Assembly (NCBI GenBank): GCA_017458265.1
Contig: JAFTFV010000042.1
Span: 1 to 59,568, forward strand
Origin: Bacteroidales bacterium
Lineage (GTDB): Bacteria > Bacteroidota > Bacteroidia > Bacteroidales > UBA932
Reading direction: 5' to 3'
DNA length: 59,568 nt
Shown here piece by piece: positions 59,401 to 59,568 of the stretch (its first letter is position 1; the number at the start of each line of letters is the position of its first letter). The notes under the pieces were generated by a model. That model worked only from the letters and a program-made list of their open reading frames with translations. It had not been told where the DNA came from and did no database searches. Both the position numbers and the translations under genes were made by a program.

Positions 59401-59568
59401 AAGATAGAATTCACTTATGTTTCAGGAGGTGCTGTAGTTGACAAAGAACTGCTATGGGACTTCTCCAGTACGGAATGGCAGTCTGCGTTAGGTAGCCAGG
59501 CATCTGCGGCCAATAACAGCGATCAGACAAACTGGAGTGTTACCCTTGACGATCTTACGTTCAATACT
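56461..59568 (+). CDS. Large surface lipoprotein of the pectin locus (FnIII / beta-helix / repeated sandwich modules), 3' partial
   Basis: The frame is open from ATG 56461 to the window end (1,036 codons seen). The lipoprotein signal ends ALLASCARP. FnIII-like modules follow (about 25-120 and 125-220), then a beta-helix-like part (about 235-560; VEDLVLDGNGVGAVVENLS, VRNGVNGDFVVRNSTFYACARTFFR) resembling DUF4957/DUF5123 proteins of pectin loci. Further FnIII-like domains lead to a module beginning LTWDFSSAEWQSAL that is repeated 153 codons later as LLWDFSSTEWQSAL. It lies 27 bases after SusD. Likely a surface glycan-binding protein or a divergent lyase; no catalytic residues are recognised. 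Confidence 0.8.
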   Translation, partial: MKKLYKSLLFILGAGALLASCARPEELIEDIEYARVLTPLKFDAEVVASTGTDVTFSWQKIKNADGYELEVYQLPDDSDEVSTANTGIQVGDTYILGADEVPYTVYALTVDKSFYARVRGTSTTLEPSNWTYLEKTFSTKAVRNSLNPTVTARTTNSVTIAWDNAANKADLTSVRVELVVGGAEATRVDITADDIAACSKTITGLETAREYRFTLLYGKAGERGSVTAFTRPNLEGVNTVASAAELYAAIHNQAGEIKVKVEYSDTELDFADAYPDPAQKLVTVVGDVYLYGVPTEDGKKPVLKTVDFNLAAGATVFHVEDLVLDGNGVGAVVENLSAGMTKVEFVNSEITGYTKAIYSVAGGASAANVESFLVDGCYVHDINADGTQGGDFIDVRNGVNGDFVVRNSTFYACARTFFRISDSAKAESVLAENCTFNLVTATRSSSNNAGIFAVRVVTGAKSVKAVKNVFLNEISDGEDQSDASKCFVRLNRNSTDSYRVVSEGNLYYNLGAAFFVSNAVAAETDTQGDVAFETLSLTGGEILDTDPCVNSIAGKMYLAGTNGEKIKTLKAGDPRWWDAVMPEVIRETELTVAPDEYTWDFTEKTIYDTEELTANTIIGNARIYATASVPANVVMSKGIDFNAGASVSPDGVPTYSAVEVLTSGYGSVKVLGTSESGIGTLQVLACGDRYVVLADGEEHTINLGDLVGENSIYVLANQALTLKKITWTKSLVPDETVETLATPKITITPTKLDEGTSEDIVVSWPSVENAEDYVLTYQGAETILAEPGFTIPAADVAVLTAGEYTITVKARPVATSTKYVESAVAEATFKINKVVPPSGGEVTLTWDFSSAEWQSALSSQASAANNSDQTNWSVTLDDLTFNTVQKSKWNAAGYIQTGGGSKVADNDRVFSFTAPAAGTLKVWASNTKSEDPSSRMVAVKVGDGDEQKGVALTSTTQVECEFDIAAGDVKIYGTSGIRIYKIEFTYVSGGAVVDKELLWDFSSTEWQSALGSQASAANNSDQTNWSVTLDDLTFNT
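58996..59568 (+). repeat. Near-identical direct module repeat (period 459 bp) in the last gene
   Basis: The 114 bases from 58996 recur from 59455 to the window end with five differences; the last 66 are identical. The WDFSS(A/T)EWQSAL module is duplicated in frame. Confidence 0.9.

Overview
The window is a chromosomal segment from a member of the Bacteroidota, most probably Bacteroidales from a gut-like, glycan-rich habitat. The evidence is SusC/SusD-type proteins, many secreted carbohydrate-active enzymes, Bacteroidota-only families (DUF4199, DUF4295, DUF4296, Mfa2-like lipoproteins), and TAnnTTTG (-7) promoter boxes, often only a few bases before the start codon. The coding sequence looks GC-rich at third positions, which produces many long but spurious antisense reading frames. 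Genus cannot be fixed from the sequence alone.

Layout. 1-304: 3' end of a 23S rRNA gene and 5S rRNA, then a terminator. 375-2771: DUF4199 membrane protein, a GT2 glycosyltransferase, and an SPFH/prohibitin-like protein. 2853-5644: a GH29 fucosidase and a REP-associated tyrosine transposase (RAYT), framed by 55-bp palindromic repeats arranged as dimers. 5819-16711: a dense housekeeping run (thrS, infC, rpmI, rplT, lepB, rpmB, rpmG, DUF4295, ftsY, pheT, DUF4296, radical SAM, deoC). 16709-19382: a GH3 glycosidase gene bracketed by near-perfect inverted repeats of about 267 bp. 19392-27010: GH92 mannosidase, an ACP plus AMP-ligase pair diverging from an acetyltransferase and a DUF1963 protein, and a GH43 enzyme. 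27011-30335: a repeat nest, tRNA-Arg(CCT), rpmF, yceD, typA. 30604-36500: a predicted metallopeptidase lipoprotein with an Mfa2-like partner, tRNA-Leu(CAG), a cytidylate-kinase-like protein, upp, a glycerophosphodiesterase and small envelope proteins. 36557-38964: GH97 and an FMN-binding protein.

39014-59568 is a pectin utilisation locus. A LacI-family regulator is encoded in one direction with kdgK and eda. In the other direction run a GH43-CE15 fusion, GH28, a CE12-CE8 fusion, GH105, PL1, SusC, SusD and a large surface lipoprotein cut off by the window end. CE8 and CE12 would strip methyl and acetyl groups, PL1 and GH28 would cut the galacturonan, SusC/D would import oligosaccharides, and GH105 would release the unsaturated uronate. 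KdgK and Eda would take 2-keto-3-deoxygluconate to pyruvate and glyceraldehyde-3-phosphate. Three identical CAAACGTTTG palindromes, at the LacI promoter, at the GH28 operon promoter and early in the GH28 coding region, suggest one repressor couples uptake and catabolism.

The most unusual content is the amount and variety of small repeats: a RAYT-linked 55-bp family with a conserved 55-29-55 dimer, a 38-bp palindrome family, a stem-loop repeat inserted in frame into three different coding sequences, twin 32-bp palindromes, and the long inverted repeats around GH3.
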